From Nonomuraea sp. NEAU-A123 (GTDB taxonomy: Bacteria; Actinomycetota; Actinomycetes; Streptosporangiales; Streptosporangiaceae), in NCBI RefSeq assembly GCF_018603905.1, contig NZ_JAHFZZ010000045.1, positions 1-40,941 of the forward strand: a DNA stretch of 40,941 nt, read 5' to 3'. Position numbers and translations under genes: made by a program. The notes under the pieces are model-generated. The model saw nothing but the letters and a program-made list of their open reading frames with translations. It was not told the DNA's origin and made no database searches. Of this stretch, positions 7,388-16,605 are shown piece by piece. Each line of letters begins with the position of its first letter. Within the stretch, counting starts at the first letter, position 1.

Positions 7388-7776
7388 CTACCGAGACCCT
7401 CTGCTTCCTACGGCGCTGCCGAGGACGTCCACGACAGCGGCCAGAATCGGCGAGTCGGCGTCGTCGGGGGAGACCATACAGGCGACGATAGCCCCGTGCA
7501 CTTGATCGGCATCCTGGCCTGAGGGCAACCCTACCCAACCCGTCCGCGAAGAAGATCAACAGCTCGTTCAGAGAGTTCGCCGGGCTCGCAGTCAGGTGAC
7601 GTCACCCAACTGTTCGGCCAGCCGCTCCAGGCTACTCGCCGATGCCTTGCAGGAACCGGGCCACGATCAGCTACTTCGCCCCAGGTGCATCGATCCTCAA
7701 CGGCACTCCGAGTTATCGTGGCGGACATGACGATTTCTGGCCAGCTGGAGGGGGCAATCGTAGATCTCGATGCCAT
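7388..7776 (-). pseudogene. Possible decayed gene, function unknown
   Basis: Two overlapping minus-strand frames together read like one protein: ELSERAVDLLRGRVG then stop, and in a shifted frame LPSGQDADQVHGAIVACMV followed by SPDDADSPILAAVVDVLGS. Joining them across a single frameshift near 7530 gives a helical acidic protein with GC-rich third positions. Upstream, further short coding-like pieces appear in different frames. This is what an eroding gene looks like, but no family is recognisable and chance remains possible. Confidence 0.25.
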
Positions 7777-7809
7777 CGTCGCTGAACGACGTGGCCGCCC
7801 TGGCCCAGA

Positions 7810-7947
7810 TCAGTCATCCTCCGGGATGTCCTCCCGATCCCGGAAGCGGCGGCGCATGCGGCGGCGGCCCGTTTGCACGGCTGTGCTCAGCGCGGTCAGG
7901 GCGGTGAGGAACTGCACCAGTTCGGTGAGGTTTTCGATGACGTTCAT
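7810..7947 (-). CDS. Small helical basic protein, 45 aa, divergent from the NACHT gene
   Basis: ATG 7947 opens a 45-aa frame with almost exclusively G or C in third positions, unlike neighbouring noncoding frames. The first half is an amphipathic helix (NVIENLTELVQFLTALTAL) and the second half an Arg cluster (GRRRMRRRFRDREDI). It has no strong ribosome binding site. It is divergent from the NACHT gene with about 140 bp between starts. It could be a small regulator or partner of that gene; this is inference from position only. Confidence 0.45.
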   Translation of the reverse strand: MNVIENLTELVQFLTALTALSTAVQTGRRRMRRRFRDREDIPEDD

Positions 7948-8088
7948 GCCGCGAGCATCCGGCCATAAGTCGGCGCTGTTGGGCTGTTCCTTTTCGGCAT
8001 GCCAGACAATCCGCAGGTCTGGGCCGTGCGATCGAGTGTGGAAAGGTGTCCGGACCGGACCCGACCGGACATCGTCGGGCGGCGGCGG

Positions 8089-11049
8089 GTGAGCGTACCG
8101 CGCCGCTGGTTCGCCGAGCGGCTCGAGGAAGCGCTGCGTCTTTGTGGCCGAAGCAACGCCCAGGTCGCCCAGCGGGCCGCGACCATCCTCGAGCGTCGGA
8201 TGAGCGTCACCGGGGGCGGCGCCTCTAATGGCAAGGCTGACGGCGGCCGGAGCACCGGCCTCGATCGGAAACGGATCAGCGCCTGGTCCACCGGCGCGGA
8301 CGTCCCGCACGACCAGCACGTCCTGGAGGCAGTGGTCAAGGCCGTGCTGGAGGCCCTACGTCGGCAACAGGACCAAGGCAATCTGCACGCGCGCACGCTC
8401 ACACCGGGCTTGTTGGATGAGCAGGCGTGGCTGTCGTGGTGGCGGGCGGCCCGCGGCACCCCCCGAACCGAACCGTGGCTGGAGGCGTATCTGGATGCCG
8501 CTCGTCGAGTCGCTGATGCCCACCCCTACCCCGGCGTGCTGCCTGACGCTCCCCTACCGCCGCTGTCGCAGGTGTATGTGACCCAGCGGAGTCGGCTCAT
8601 GCCCGGCATCGCCGACATCCCCGGCGACGTCGGCGCGGATGGCTCTGGCGAGATGAGTGCCTGCGCGGATTCCCTAGCACCGGCCCAGCTCACGGCCGAG
8701 GCCATCGTGTCGGCAGAACATGACGTGCTGCTGCTGGGTGGACCTGGTGCGGGAAAGACGAGTCTGCTGCGCCACGCCCTAGTGACTCTGGCCACCCGCG
8801 CGCGGACCGGCCCGGCCACCGGCATAGAAGAGATACCGGTGTACGTGCCAGCCTCCTACCTGAACACGCGCGGCTCGTCATTTGCCGAGCAGTTGGCCGC
8901 CGCCGTCCGTGACGACTTGTCCGGGCGGCGGGTGCCTGCGTTACCGGCGGACGTCTTCGATCGCGCACCCTACGCCGGGGCGCGCTGGCTGGTTCTGCTC
9001 GATGGGCTCGATGAGATCACCGACGTCCGGCAGCGCCTTCAAGTGACGCAGTTGCTGCGGGAACATCGAGGGGGTCCCTATCGGTTCGTGCTGGCCAGCC
9101 GCCCGCTACCGGGCGAGGAACAGGGGCTGTTGGAGCGGGACCCGCACCTGCAAGGCTATGAATTGCTGGCCTTTGACTCGAGGCAACTGCGTGTCTTCGC
9201 TGAGGGGTGGATGCGTGCCTGCCACGATCTGGACCCTGCGCGTCTGCCTGACCCGCAGGCGGCGGTGCATGCGTTCTTGGCTCAGGTGGCCCGGCCGCCG
9301 CTGGCCGAGCTGGCCCAGGTCCCGCTGCTGGCCACCCTCTTGTGCCAGATCCACGCCGCCGGACCGGACCGGGCCCTGCCGCGCGACCGGTACGGCATCT
9401 ACCAAAGCTTCCTGCACCTGCTGCGGCAGCGCTTGCACGATCAGCACATCAGCAACCTGCCGGATGCGATCCTCGCCGCCCTGCGAGAGGTCGCCGCCCG
9501 GCAACATCAAGTCGGCAGCGTCAGCAGCGGGGGTGCCGAGGCCAACCTGCTCGCAGAGGTACTGCGCGCCACCGAGCACCTGCGTCCCCCGGACATGCCG
9601 CCGCTCGATTGGGCCGCCCGGCGCACCCACTTGTTGCGCCGGACCGGCCTGGTGGCCTCGCGCGGCGACGACTACACCTTCATCCACCAGACCCTCGGTG
9701 ACTTCCTGGCTGCTCAGCACGTGGCCGCCGATGTCCGGCTCAGCCATCTGGCCCTCATTACGATGTTCGGCTGGCGCAGCATCCACGGACGCGGTGGGCT
9801 GAGCGGGGAGCTTTCGTCCTATCAACGATTCCTCATGGCGACCTGGCACCAGTGCCCGCCGCCACATGGTGTGCCGGCCCGGCTGACGGCGACTTTGAAC
9901 GCCTTGGCCGGTAGGAGAGACCGTGTCAGGGTCATCAGTGATCTGGCCGTGGATGGAGTCGTGCTTGCCCCCCAGATTCTCGACGTAGCCAGCACAACTC
10001 TCATCAGGTTGGTCGACGATCCCACTTTGGAGGAGGACAGGCGTGTCGAGGCGGCGCAGGCGCTGGCAAAGCTTGGTGATCCGCGGGGCTGCGACGTACT
10101 CGCCGCGTTGGCCGTCAAGCTCATGGCCGACGGGTGGGATGTTGAACCGGCGCAGGCGCCGACGAAGCGTAGAGATCTGCCGAGGCTCGGGGGGCTTGCA
10201 GCGATGCACCTCGACGAGCTCGACCTTTTCGGTGCCGTGCGGACGTTGACCGAGTTGGGTGATCCGCGAGGCGTCGGGCTCTTAACCATGCTGGCCACCC
10301 ACCCCAGCCTAGGCGGCTATCTCAGGTTCCAGGCGGCGCAGCTGATGGTGGAGATGGGCGATCCCCAGGGTGTTGACCTGCTCGCCGCCCTGGCCAGCGA
10401 CACATGCCTGAACGACGTTAGTCGTGTCAAGGCGGCACAGCTGCTGATGAAGGCGAGTGATCGGCGGGCGCGTGGCCTGCTCGCCGGGCTGGCCGCTGAC
10501 TCCGGCCTGCACTTTGTTGGCCGCATCCGAGCTGCGCGGGCATTAGCGATGCTCGGTGATCAGCGGTGGCGTGGTCTACTCGCCGCGCTGGCCTTGAACC
10601 CCGATCTGAGCGGCTCTGGCCGCATCTTGGCAGCGCAGGAGCTGGCCGAGCTCGGTGATCGGCAGGGTTGCGACCTGCTCGCCGAGCTGGCCACCAACGC
10701 CGGCCTGCACTCCCTTGGCCGTATCCACGCAGCGTGGGCGCTGGCCCGGGTGGATGATTCCCGTGGCCGCGGTCTACTCGCCGCGCTGGCCGTGGACCCC
10801 GCCCTGAACGATTCCGATCATTTCAGAGCTGCGTCGACGCTGAGGCTGCTCGATAGTCCGCGGGGCCGCAGCTGGCTCACCATGGGGATCTTCGACCCCT
10901 GCCGGAACAATGACGACGTTGGCAAGGTGATAAGGCGGCTGAGCCCTGTGAGCGAAATAAGCTCATGGCGCACGCGAGTTGGTAGTTGGATCGCCAGGCG
11001 TAGGGGAGTGCAGCGACGACAGTGTTCTTCAGGAGACGACCGTCCATGA
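8089..11049 (+). CDS. NACHT-domain STAND ATPase with C-terminal HEAT-like repeats, 986 aa
   Basis: Residues 1-190 include a basic HTH-like head (RRWFAERLEEALRLCGRSNA). The NACHT ATPase follows: Walker A GGPGAGKTS at 217-225, Walker B LVLLDGLDEI with D305, D308 and E309, and the sensor segment RFVLASRPL. After a helical stretch, residues about 648-934 hold at least six repeats of roughly 36-38 residues ending L-G-D-x-R-G-x-x-L-L-A-x-L-A, a HEAT-type solenoid. STAND NTPases of this layout oligomerise when the solenoid senses a ligand, and bacterial NACHT proteins have been shown to protect against phages. No effector nuclease or protease domain is obvious, so the N-terminal 190 residues are the likely effector or DNA-binding part. 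The GTG start was chosen because homologous sequence seems to begin there; the RBS is weak. Confidence 0.88.
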   Translation: MSVPRRWFAERLEEALRLCGRSNAQVAQRAATILERRMSVTGGGASNGKADGGRSTGLDRKRISAWSTGADVPHDQHVLEAVVKAVLEALRRQQDQGNLHARTLTPGLLDEQAWLSWWRAARGTPRTEPWLEAYLDAARRVADAHPYPGVLPDAPLPPLSQVYVTQRSRLMPGIADIPGDVGADGSGEMSACADSLAPAQLTAEAIVSAEHDVLLLGGPGAGKTSLLRHALVTLATRARTGPATGIEEIPVYVPASYLNTRGSSFAEQLAAAVRDDLSGRRVPALPADVFDRAPYAGARWLVLLDGLDEITDVRQRLQVTQLLREHRGGPYRFVLASRPLPGEEQGLLERDPHLQGYELLAFDSRQLRVFAEGWMRACHDLDPARLPDPQAAVHAFLAQVARPPLAELAQVPLLATLLCQIHAAGPDRALPRDRYGIYQSFLHLLRQRLHDQHISNLPDAILAALREVAARQHQVGSVSSGGAEANLLAEVLRATEHLRPPDMPPLDWAARRTHLLRRTGLVASRGDDYTFIHQTLGDFLAAQHVAADVRLSHLALITMFGWRSIHGRGGLSGELSSYQRFLMATWHQCPPPHGVPARLTATLNALAGRRDRVRVISDLAVDGVVLAPQILDVASTTLIRLVDDPTLEEDRRVEAAQALAKLGDPRGCDVLAALAVKLMADGWDVEPAQAPTKRRDLPRLGGLAAMHLDELDLFGAVRTLTELGDPRGVGLLTMLATHPSLGGYLRFQAAQLMVEMGDPQGVDLLAALASDTCLNDVSRVKAAQLLMKASDRRARGLLAGLAADSGLHFVGRIRAARALAMLGDQRWRGLLAALALNPDLSGSGRILAAQELAELGDRQGCDLLAELATNAGLHSLGRIHAAWALARVDDSRGRGLLAALAVDPALNDSDHFRAASTLRLLDSPRGRSWLTMGIFDPCRNNDDVGKVIRRLSPVSEISSWRTRVGSWIARRRGVQRRQCSSGDDRP

Positions 11050-11096
11050 CGTAATCTCGCCCGCGCCTGTCGCGCGTCAAGTTCAGGCGCCGTTGA

Positions 11097-11369
11097 TCAA
11101 CGTGTCGGAGGCTTCCGGGAACGAGATGCTGGGACGGTCCGGATGTGAACCTCACAGGAAACCGGCCACGATCGCTCGCCGGGCCCAGTGCGATCCTCAC
11201 CCTTGGCCTGACTCGGATACAGACACATGAGCACCGCCTGACCGGCCTCGGCGAGGTGATGACTCGCCTTGCGAGCAGCGTTCATCTCCGAGCTCGCGGG
11301 CTGGCGTTCCAGGACCTCGGCGACGACGCCCCGCACGATGATGGTTGGTTCGGAGCTGAGCCGGGTCAC
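11097..11369 (-). CDS. Doubtful 90-aa frame in remnant-rich DNA
   Basis: A GTG-initiated frame with moderate coding bias encodes a helical segment (ASSEMNAARKASHHLAEAGQ) and a Pro/Arg-rich tail. It lies in the remnant-rich gap beyond the NACHT gene, on the opposite strand. No domain or ribosome binding site is recognised. It may be another fragment of a lost mobile element. Confidence 0.2.
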   Translation of the reverse strand: MTRLSSEPTIIVRGVVAEVLERQPASSEMNAARKASHHLAEAGQAVLMCLYPSQAKGEDRTGPGERSWPVSCEVHIRTVPASRSRKPPTR

Positions 11370-11433
11370 GAAGAGCTCGCGCCAGAACGCTTTGCCTCGA
11401 TTAACCAGGGGGTGATCCCAGTCACACGCTCGA

Positions 11434-11557
11434 TCAACTCAGCATCTTGCTGAAAGCTGCGCGTTGCCGGAGGTCGCGGAGGTGATAGTAGCGGTCTTCC
11501 AGATGTGCCACGAGAGTGGACAGCAGGGGCTGGCGGCGGCGGATTCGGTCGTCAATG
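11434..11557 (-). pseudogene. 3' fragment of an unknown gene
   Basis: On the minus strand this stretch reads IDDRIRRRQPLLSTLVAHLE then DRYYHLRDLRQRAAFSKMLS and a TGA at 11434, with coding-like codon bias, but there is no start codon in frame before a stop. The sequence looks like the C-terminal end of a helical DNA-associated protein. At its upstream side it meets, head to head, the integrase fragment on the other strand near 11556, so it was probably cut by recombination. Confidence 0.4.
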
Positions 11558-11730
11558 CGTTCCTTGGTGCGCCGCTTGCCAGCATGAACACGCCTGCCTG
11601 AGATGTCCCATGATCAACATTAACCAGAAGATGCTGCCCCGACTCGACGAGATCGAACTCGATCTTCTGGCCCGCCGAGCCCGCGCCGAAGCAGAGGGCT
11701 GGCTCGGCACCCCAGATAAGGCAGCCAACC
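11556..11730 (+). pseudogene. C-terminal remnant of a tyrosine recombinase (integrase)
   Basis: The frame carries the cysteine/histidine block CVPWCAACQHEHACLRCPM followed by NQKMLPRLDEIELDLLARRA and EAEGWLG. Actinomycete integrases of one tyrosine-recombinase group end with exactly this kind of segment (C-x-HEHACxRCPM, then a long EIE...L helix and EGWLGE). Sequence upstream of the first Cys is unrelated and the frame degenerates after about 11730, so only the tail remains; the catalytic core is absent. It marks a former mobile element. Confidence 0.6.
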
Positions 11731-11871
11731 CGTTCCGGATGCTGGAGGGGAACCGGATCATAAAGGCGCGGGCGTCTGGACCTCGTTCAGAAATGGGTCG
11801 GAGCGCGCGTGACAGGCGACGTACACGATGCCAGGAGAGTCGAGCACGTTGAGCACCCGCGCACGTGGGCG

Positions 11872-14215
11872 TCAAGTCCGGCCAGTCCCAGCCAATATGG
11901 TCGTGCTGGCGCCTGCAGGGGGAACGACAGCCTCACCCTCAAACTCAGGATCGCAGCTCGTGGCGTTCCACAGGGCGCGATGCCGCTCGTCCCGCAGCAC
12001 GAGGTCCTCCGGCAGCGTGCCGGAGTCCGGTACGTCGTCGAACGCGCCCGGGCCCACCGGCCGGGCGTCACGTTGGGTGGCCCGTACCTGCCATGCTTCG
12101 CGCATCGCGGTCGCGACCAGCCACTCGACCAGGGCCCCGGGGCGCGGTGATGGCGTCCAGGTGCCGCAGGAGCGTCAGCCAGATCGTCTGGATGGCGTCC
12201 TCGGCGGCCTCCTTGTCCAGGCCCTGGCACCGCATCACCTGGCACAGCAGCGGGGTCAGCTCGGCGGCGATCAGGTTGAACGCCTCGCGGCGTCCCTGCC
12301 TGGCCTCCTGGAGCAGCCCCGCCACCCGATCGCGCCGAGCGGCACGATCGGGCGAGATGAGCTCGGGTGGTGGATCCGCGGCCATCGCCTGCTCCGCTAC
12401 GCAATCGTCCTTGACCCCGCCATCAACGTGCTCCCGCTTGTCCGCATACCTCGGCACGGCCAGCAACGCGGCCCGGTCGACGTCGTCATCACTGGTATCA
12501 GCGCGATGGTGCGAAGGGTCGGCATCCTGGTGCAGGAAGCCGTGATAAACGGCAGCGCGCTCGATCTGAGCCAGGTCGGCAGGGTCGGTGAGGTGGTCGA
12601 GGAGAGCCTGCCAGGTGGTGTTGGGCACGCGAGCCGTACGGCGCTGCCGTCCGACGACCTGCTGCAGGTAGTCGGCAACCAGGTAGCCGTCGACCTGGCC
12701 CATGCCCCCGTGACTGGCCACGGGAGCCAGGAGCGCCGCACCACCCTGCACGCTCGCGGTGGCGTACGCCATGGCGGCCTCGAACCAGTTGGCCGGCGCG
12801 ATGGCGCGCTGGCGCGCATCGCAGTAGCCGGGGGCCGCCACCCGCAGCAGCTCTGGGCTGAGCGGAGAATGCACCCCGAGACGGGTGGCGTCGACGGCCG
12901 CAGCCAACACCGCTGCCGCGTACGGGGCGGCGCCACGCCAGAGGGCTACCAACTGCGGGGCGGCGGCGATCGTCTGGGTCAGCCCGTAGTCGGCCGACTC
13001 CAGCGCCAGCGCAATCCGCGCGTCGGCCTGCGCGGCGGCGTGAGCACGCTCCTGCTCGGCCGGGCTGAAGTCCGCGGCCACGAGAACGATGTCGGCCAGG
13101 CCCAGGATCTGCCGCGCCTCGGCATACCGGTCCAGCTCGCCGGGCGCGGGCGGGGCGGTGTAGGCGGCGTAACGATCCGGCCAGAGCGTGCCCACCAGCA
13201 CGCTGCCGGCATCCAACAGGGCACGCACGGTTCCCACCCGCAACCCATCCCCGCCCCCGTCACCGAGGTAGCGCTGCAACTCATCCAGCCACACCACCAG
13301 CCGCGACGGCGAGGTCGCCGCCGCCTGGTCGATTTGCCCGACATCGGCCGGATGCAGCAGCCTCCATTCCGGCATCACCGTCCGCAACGCCTCATAAGCG
13401 CTTCTTGTCTTCCCTACCGATGACCCGCCGACCAGCACCACCAGCCCGCCACGCTCGACCGCCCGGGCCAGCAACGCCCGCATCCCGCCCGGACCGGAGT
13501 CGGCGTCCCGTTCCACATACGCCGGCAACTCACCGACCACCTCGGCCGCGTCGACCCGCGGGGACGTGACAGAGGCACCAGAGGTTTTGGGAACGTCGAT
13601 CGCGGCGTGCACTCCCAGCCGCCGCGGATCAGCGTCCGCCACCCGCACCATCCCGGCCGGCTTCGGCGGCTCGAAAGTCATCGCACGTTGCCACGCCGCT
13701 CGCCACGCCACCTGCTGCCGCCTGTCGACGCCACAAGCGCGTACGAACACCTCCAGCGTCCGCTCGCTAGGCCTCCCATGTCGGAACATGTCGCTGAGCG
13801 TGCTGGGTGGGAGACCCTCCGGCTGCGCCGCCCGGTTCAGTTGAGCATACGAGCGGCCCACCGCCAGCGCTTTCAGCGCCGCAGCCAGATCCTCCGGGCT
13901 ACGGACGACATCAAGATCCACCTCATCCGGCTCGGGTGGCACTGACATCGCATCGGAGACGGTCATCTGAGCGCGCATCCACCGAGCGTGCCACTCCCCG
14001 ATATCGCCCCTGCAGACCCCCACAAACGCTCTGGTGACCTCCCAGTTCGGGAGGCTCCGACCGCTCAACGCCCGGGATATCGTCGACTTCGAGCAATGGA
14101 CCATTGCGGCGATCTGGCCGATGGACAGATCCGCCTGCTCCCGCAACGCCCGCAAGCCGATCGCGAACTCCGCGATCGGCCCGTTCGGGTCCACGGGGAT
14201 CTCAGGTCGAGCCAC
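11872..14215 (-). pseudogene. HTH-HTH-P-loop ATPase fused to a sigma-factor-like module, frameshifted and 3' truncated
   Basis: From GTG 14215 the main frame (715 aa, stop at 12068) has an XRE-like HTH (residues 13-70), a second HTH (about 108-175), a P-loop ATPase with Walker A GGSSVGKT (263-270) and Walker B VVWLDEL (307-313), then a segment typical of an actinomycete ATPase family (WPDRYAAYTAPPAPGELDRY; PGYCDARQRAIAPANWFEAA). From about residue 635 it turns into a sigma-70-like region 2 (RREAFNLIAAELTPLL; AAEDAIQTIWLTLLRHLDAI). At a GC homopolymer near 12132-12143 the reading frame slips: the sigma module continues in another frame as LVEWLVATAMREAWQVRATQ and ends in DERHRALWNA before diverging near 11958. 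Region 4 is therefore lost. Upstream it overlaps its HTH paralogue by 14 bp. Confidence 0.75.
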
Positions 14216-14486
14216 GACTCCTGCTCTCCCACGCCAGGCAGGCCCTCTCCCACCGGCCCCGCCACTCGATCACACACCCGCCGCACGCCTCCACGTACGC
14301 CGCAGTGACCTTCCAGCTCGGCAGTGTGCGCCCGTTGGCCGCGGTCGACAACACCGACTCGCAGTAATACGCCGTGACCCGCATCTTGCTGTAGGTCAGG
14401 CCCGCGTGCTCCCGCAACGCCCGCAGGCCGATCGCGAAGTCCGCGATCGGCCCATTCGGGTCCACGGAGTTTTGAGGTCGTGCCAC
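14202..14486 (-). CDS. Single HTH-domain protein, paralogue of the next gene's N-terminus, 94 aa
   Basis: The protein begins ARPQNSVDPNGPIADFAIGL and closely matches the first 95 residues of the large downstream gene, including the LRALREHAGL helix and the NGRTLPSWKVTAAYVEACGG segment. The DNA is also similar, so the two arose by tandem duplication or one lost its ATPase. Its stop overlaps the start of the large gene by 14 bp, indicating translational coupling. GTG 14486 matches the paralogue's start; an ATG at 14507 with GGGG upstream is an alternative. Likely a DNA-binding regulator; the targets are unknown. Confidence 0.7.
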   Translation of the reverse strand: MARPQNSVDPNGPIADFAIGLRALREHAGLTYSKMRVTAYYCESVLSTAANGRTLPSWKVTAAYVEACGGCVIEWRGRWERACLAWESRSRGST

Positions 14487-14518
14487 CGTGAATGCCGTCC
14501 GGCTCATGATCCCCGCGC

Positions 14519-14932
14519 TCAGAAGACCAACCGAGGCACCCGGTACGGCATCCCGGCGAACCGCCGTGCCACCTCCGCCGCGACCGCCGCCATCCCCAGC
14601 ACGGCCGGCACCACCACCAGCGGCGAGTACCCCCGCCCGAGCAGGACGACGACCACCACCCACACCAGCACGATCACCCCGATCCGGGCCCGAGGCGCCG
14701 GGTCAGGAGCGGTCAACCGCCACGTGATCTCCACACAGCCCGCCATCACCGCGCCGGCAACCCCGGTCGCGACCAGCGGCTCTAGACCGAGACCCAAGAG
14801 CGCCCCGGCCATGAGCAGGGTGGCGGAAAACACCACGACCCGATAGACCGGCCGCACACCATCGACGCGACCCACGCTGGCAGGCCGACATCGACGATCA
14901 GGGACGACGGACTCGGATGATACTGCGGACAT
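14519..14932 (-). CDS. Small integral membrane protein, 137 aa
   Basis: ATG 14932 follows GAGGAGAG, which sets the start well inside a longer open frame. After about 30 polar residues there are three to four hydrophobic segments (VVVFSATLLMAGALLGLGL; VATGVAGAVMAGCVEI; IGVIVLVWVVVVVLLGRG; VVVPAVLGMAAVAAEVA). It heads a minus-strand operon whose next members are the single-HTH protein and the HTH-ATPase-sigma gene, with gaps of about 30 bp or less. A membrane protein encoded upstream of a DNA-binding ATPase and sigma module could act as a sensor or anti-sigma factor, but there is no sequence evidence for that beyond position. Confidence 0.7.
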   Translation of the reverse strand: MSAVSSESVVPDRRCRPASVGRVDGVRPVYRVVVFSATLLMAGALLGLGLEPLVATGVAGAVMAGCVEITWRLTAPDPAPRARIGVIVLVWVVVVVLLGRGYSPLVVVPAVLGMAAVAAEVARRFAGMPYRVPRLVF

Positions 14933-15079
14933 TGCGCTCTCCTCGGTCTGCTGAATAGACGCCCGGCTATCGACGAAACCGTGAGACCCGGCCGATCCCG
15001 CCGCGTAGCCTGCCGACCTCACGATCAAGCAGTTGGCGCGCCACACGACAATCCATCCAGATCCCAACACCCGCAGCAT

Positions 15080-15099
15080 CCCCCCACCCCCCACCCCCC
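15080..15099 (-). promoter_or_regulatory. G-quadruplex motif upstream of the membrane-protein operon
   Basis: The minus strand has three consecutive runs of six G separated by single T. Tracts of six can supply the four G3 tracts a quadruplex needs. It lies about 150 bp upstream of the ATG at 14932, on the same strand as that gene, so it may sit in the leader RNA. Confidence 0.4.
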
Positions 15100-16165
15100 G
15101 TCCACCAAACAACCCCAACACCAAACAACACCACCCCACTCACCACCCAGACGTATCCAGCACCACACGCCCATTCACCCCCGACAAATGCCACTCGCAA
15201 CACCAAACCCCCAAAAAACGCCCCACACCACGACCAAACCCCGCACCCACGACCAGCCCGCGGCGCCGGCCCGCCGGTGGACCTGGCGCTGCGGCCGCCG
15301 CCCGCAACCGAAGGGCGGCCACGGCGCCGTACGCACCGAGAGCGAACCCGCCACCCCCACTACCAAGAGGCCCCGACCCGGCTCACGCCACACCGCCCGT
15401 TCGAACACACCATGACCAACCTCGCCCCCGCGCACCAATCCCAACCGCTCGAGGCACCCGACGGCGACCGGCCCGCCGGTGACGCCGGCCCCCGCGGCCG
15501 CCCTACGACACACAGCCCCAGCACCACGGCCAGCCACCACCCCGGGCCCCGGCGGCCAAACGCCCCCGCGTGCCAAAACAACAGCCACTACTGACCGACA
15601 GATCAGCTCACAAGCAACAGACCAGACAAAGCACACAACCCCCCGGCACCGCATGACACACGACGCGGGCCGAGGCGATCACCACGCGCCCCCTCACCAC
15701 CCGAACGTCAAGCAGCACAATCTCTCCGACGACCATCTCCGGACAAGGACCGCGGCGCCAGCGGACATCGTGCCGCAGCTGATCAACAAGCGCACCCGCC
15801 GGAGACGCAGCCCCGCGACCGCCGCCAGCACCGTCGACACACGGCAGCCAACCACACCCCCAACCCCGGACGAGAGCCACCCGCGTCGCCTGCCAGGGCT
15901 GGGGACGCATGCGGCCATGGTGAACCAACCACTACCCGACGAACTGCACCAGCTGTCCGGCTCGACCAGCCGAACCCCCGCCGAACAACCCAGGCCAGCA
16001 CCAAAACCCCAGGCCAGCACTATCGAAAACCCAGAAAGCCTTCGGCCTCCTCCGAAACCCCGGCCGGACACCACCCCCACCACTCAACCTGAACACCACG
16101 GGCCCGCGGCCCAGCCGCCGCCCGCACCTCTGACACGGTCTGCTAGCCCGGCCCCAGTCAGAACA

Positions 16166-16195
16166 GAAGGCCTCCTGTTGGCGCGGGAGGCCTTC
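16166..16195. terminator. 10-bp hairpin
   Basis: GAAGGCCTCC and GGAGGCCTTC are perfect complements around a 10-base loop. It lies within noncoding DNA 150 bp before a remnant gene. There is no T-tract; orientation is uncertain. Confidence 0.45.
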
Positions 16196-16317
16196 CGTCG
16201 CGAAAGCGCGAAAAGCCGCACCACGAACCCCCGAACCGGACGCCAGCTGGTGAACCAGCCCGGCAACAACGCCGCCCGAAACCCCCGAACCGCCGCGCGC
16301 GACCACAGCCCAGCTAG

Positions 16318-16605
16318 CGCAGGCGAGAGCCCGAGCGCGAACCGCCGACGAACCAGCCATCCGCCCCCAACGGCTACCTGATCGGCCACCCCAACGACGA
16401 TCCTGATGACGACGAGCAGATCTCGCTGGCCCGGATCGAATATCTTGGCTTCACCGACGAGTGGGGATTCGCGATCTACCAGGCCGGCACCGAGGGCTAC
16501 CGCGACGCAGTTCTGCCCAGCGGCTCCATGACCGGCACTCCCATCGAAGCGCTCGATTGCGCCTGCACCCTCTACCTTCCCGACCTCGAAGATCACTCAC
16601 CGTGA
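16318..16605 (+). pseudogene. Start-less fragment, conserved hypothetical
   Basis: The frame is open from a stop at 16315 and ends at TGA 16603-16605. From about 16350 it has good coding bias: PNGYLIGHPNDDPDDDEQIS, then LARIEYLGFTDEWGFAIYQA and IEALDCACTLYLPDLEDHSP. No ATG, GTG or TTG start precedes this, and upstream DNA is the C/A-rich noncoding region, so the 5' end has probably been lost. The product resembles small acidic actinomycete proteins encoded near integrases, but I cannot name a family. Confidence 0.4.

Larger units (their letters stand above)
14933..16317. other. 1.4 kb C/A-rich noncoding region
   Basis: The plus strand here is extremely C- and A-rich. In 15061-15240 G and T together make up only about one base in eight. 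Long open frames exist on both strands simply because of this composition (Pro/Thr/Arg-rich on plus, Gly/Val/Trp-rich on minus) and lack ribosome binding sites and domains. The promoter of the minus-strand operon starting at 14932 must lie at the left end. A hairpin at 16166-16195 and a G-quadruplex motif at 15080-15099 are listed separately. Confidence 0.5.

Noticed and set aside
9106..10209. 367-codon minus-strand frame inside the NACHT gene
   Set aside because: Shadow of a high-GC gene; the plus-strand NACHT and HEAT motifs are unambiguous.
11828..13423. 531-codon plus-strand frame opposite the HTH-ATPase gene
   Set aside because: Mirror frame of a GC-rich gene; the minus strand has clear domains and the plus product has none.
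15479..16381. 300-codon Pro/Thr/Arg-rich frame
   Set aside because: Low-complexity result of the C/A-rich composition, without RBS or domain.
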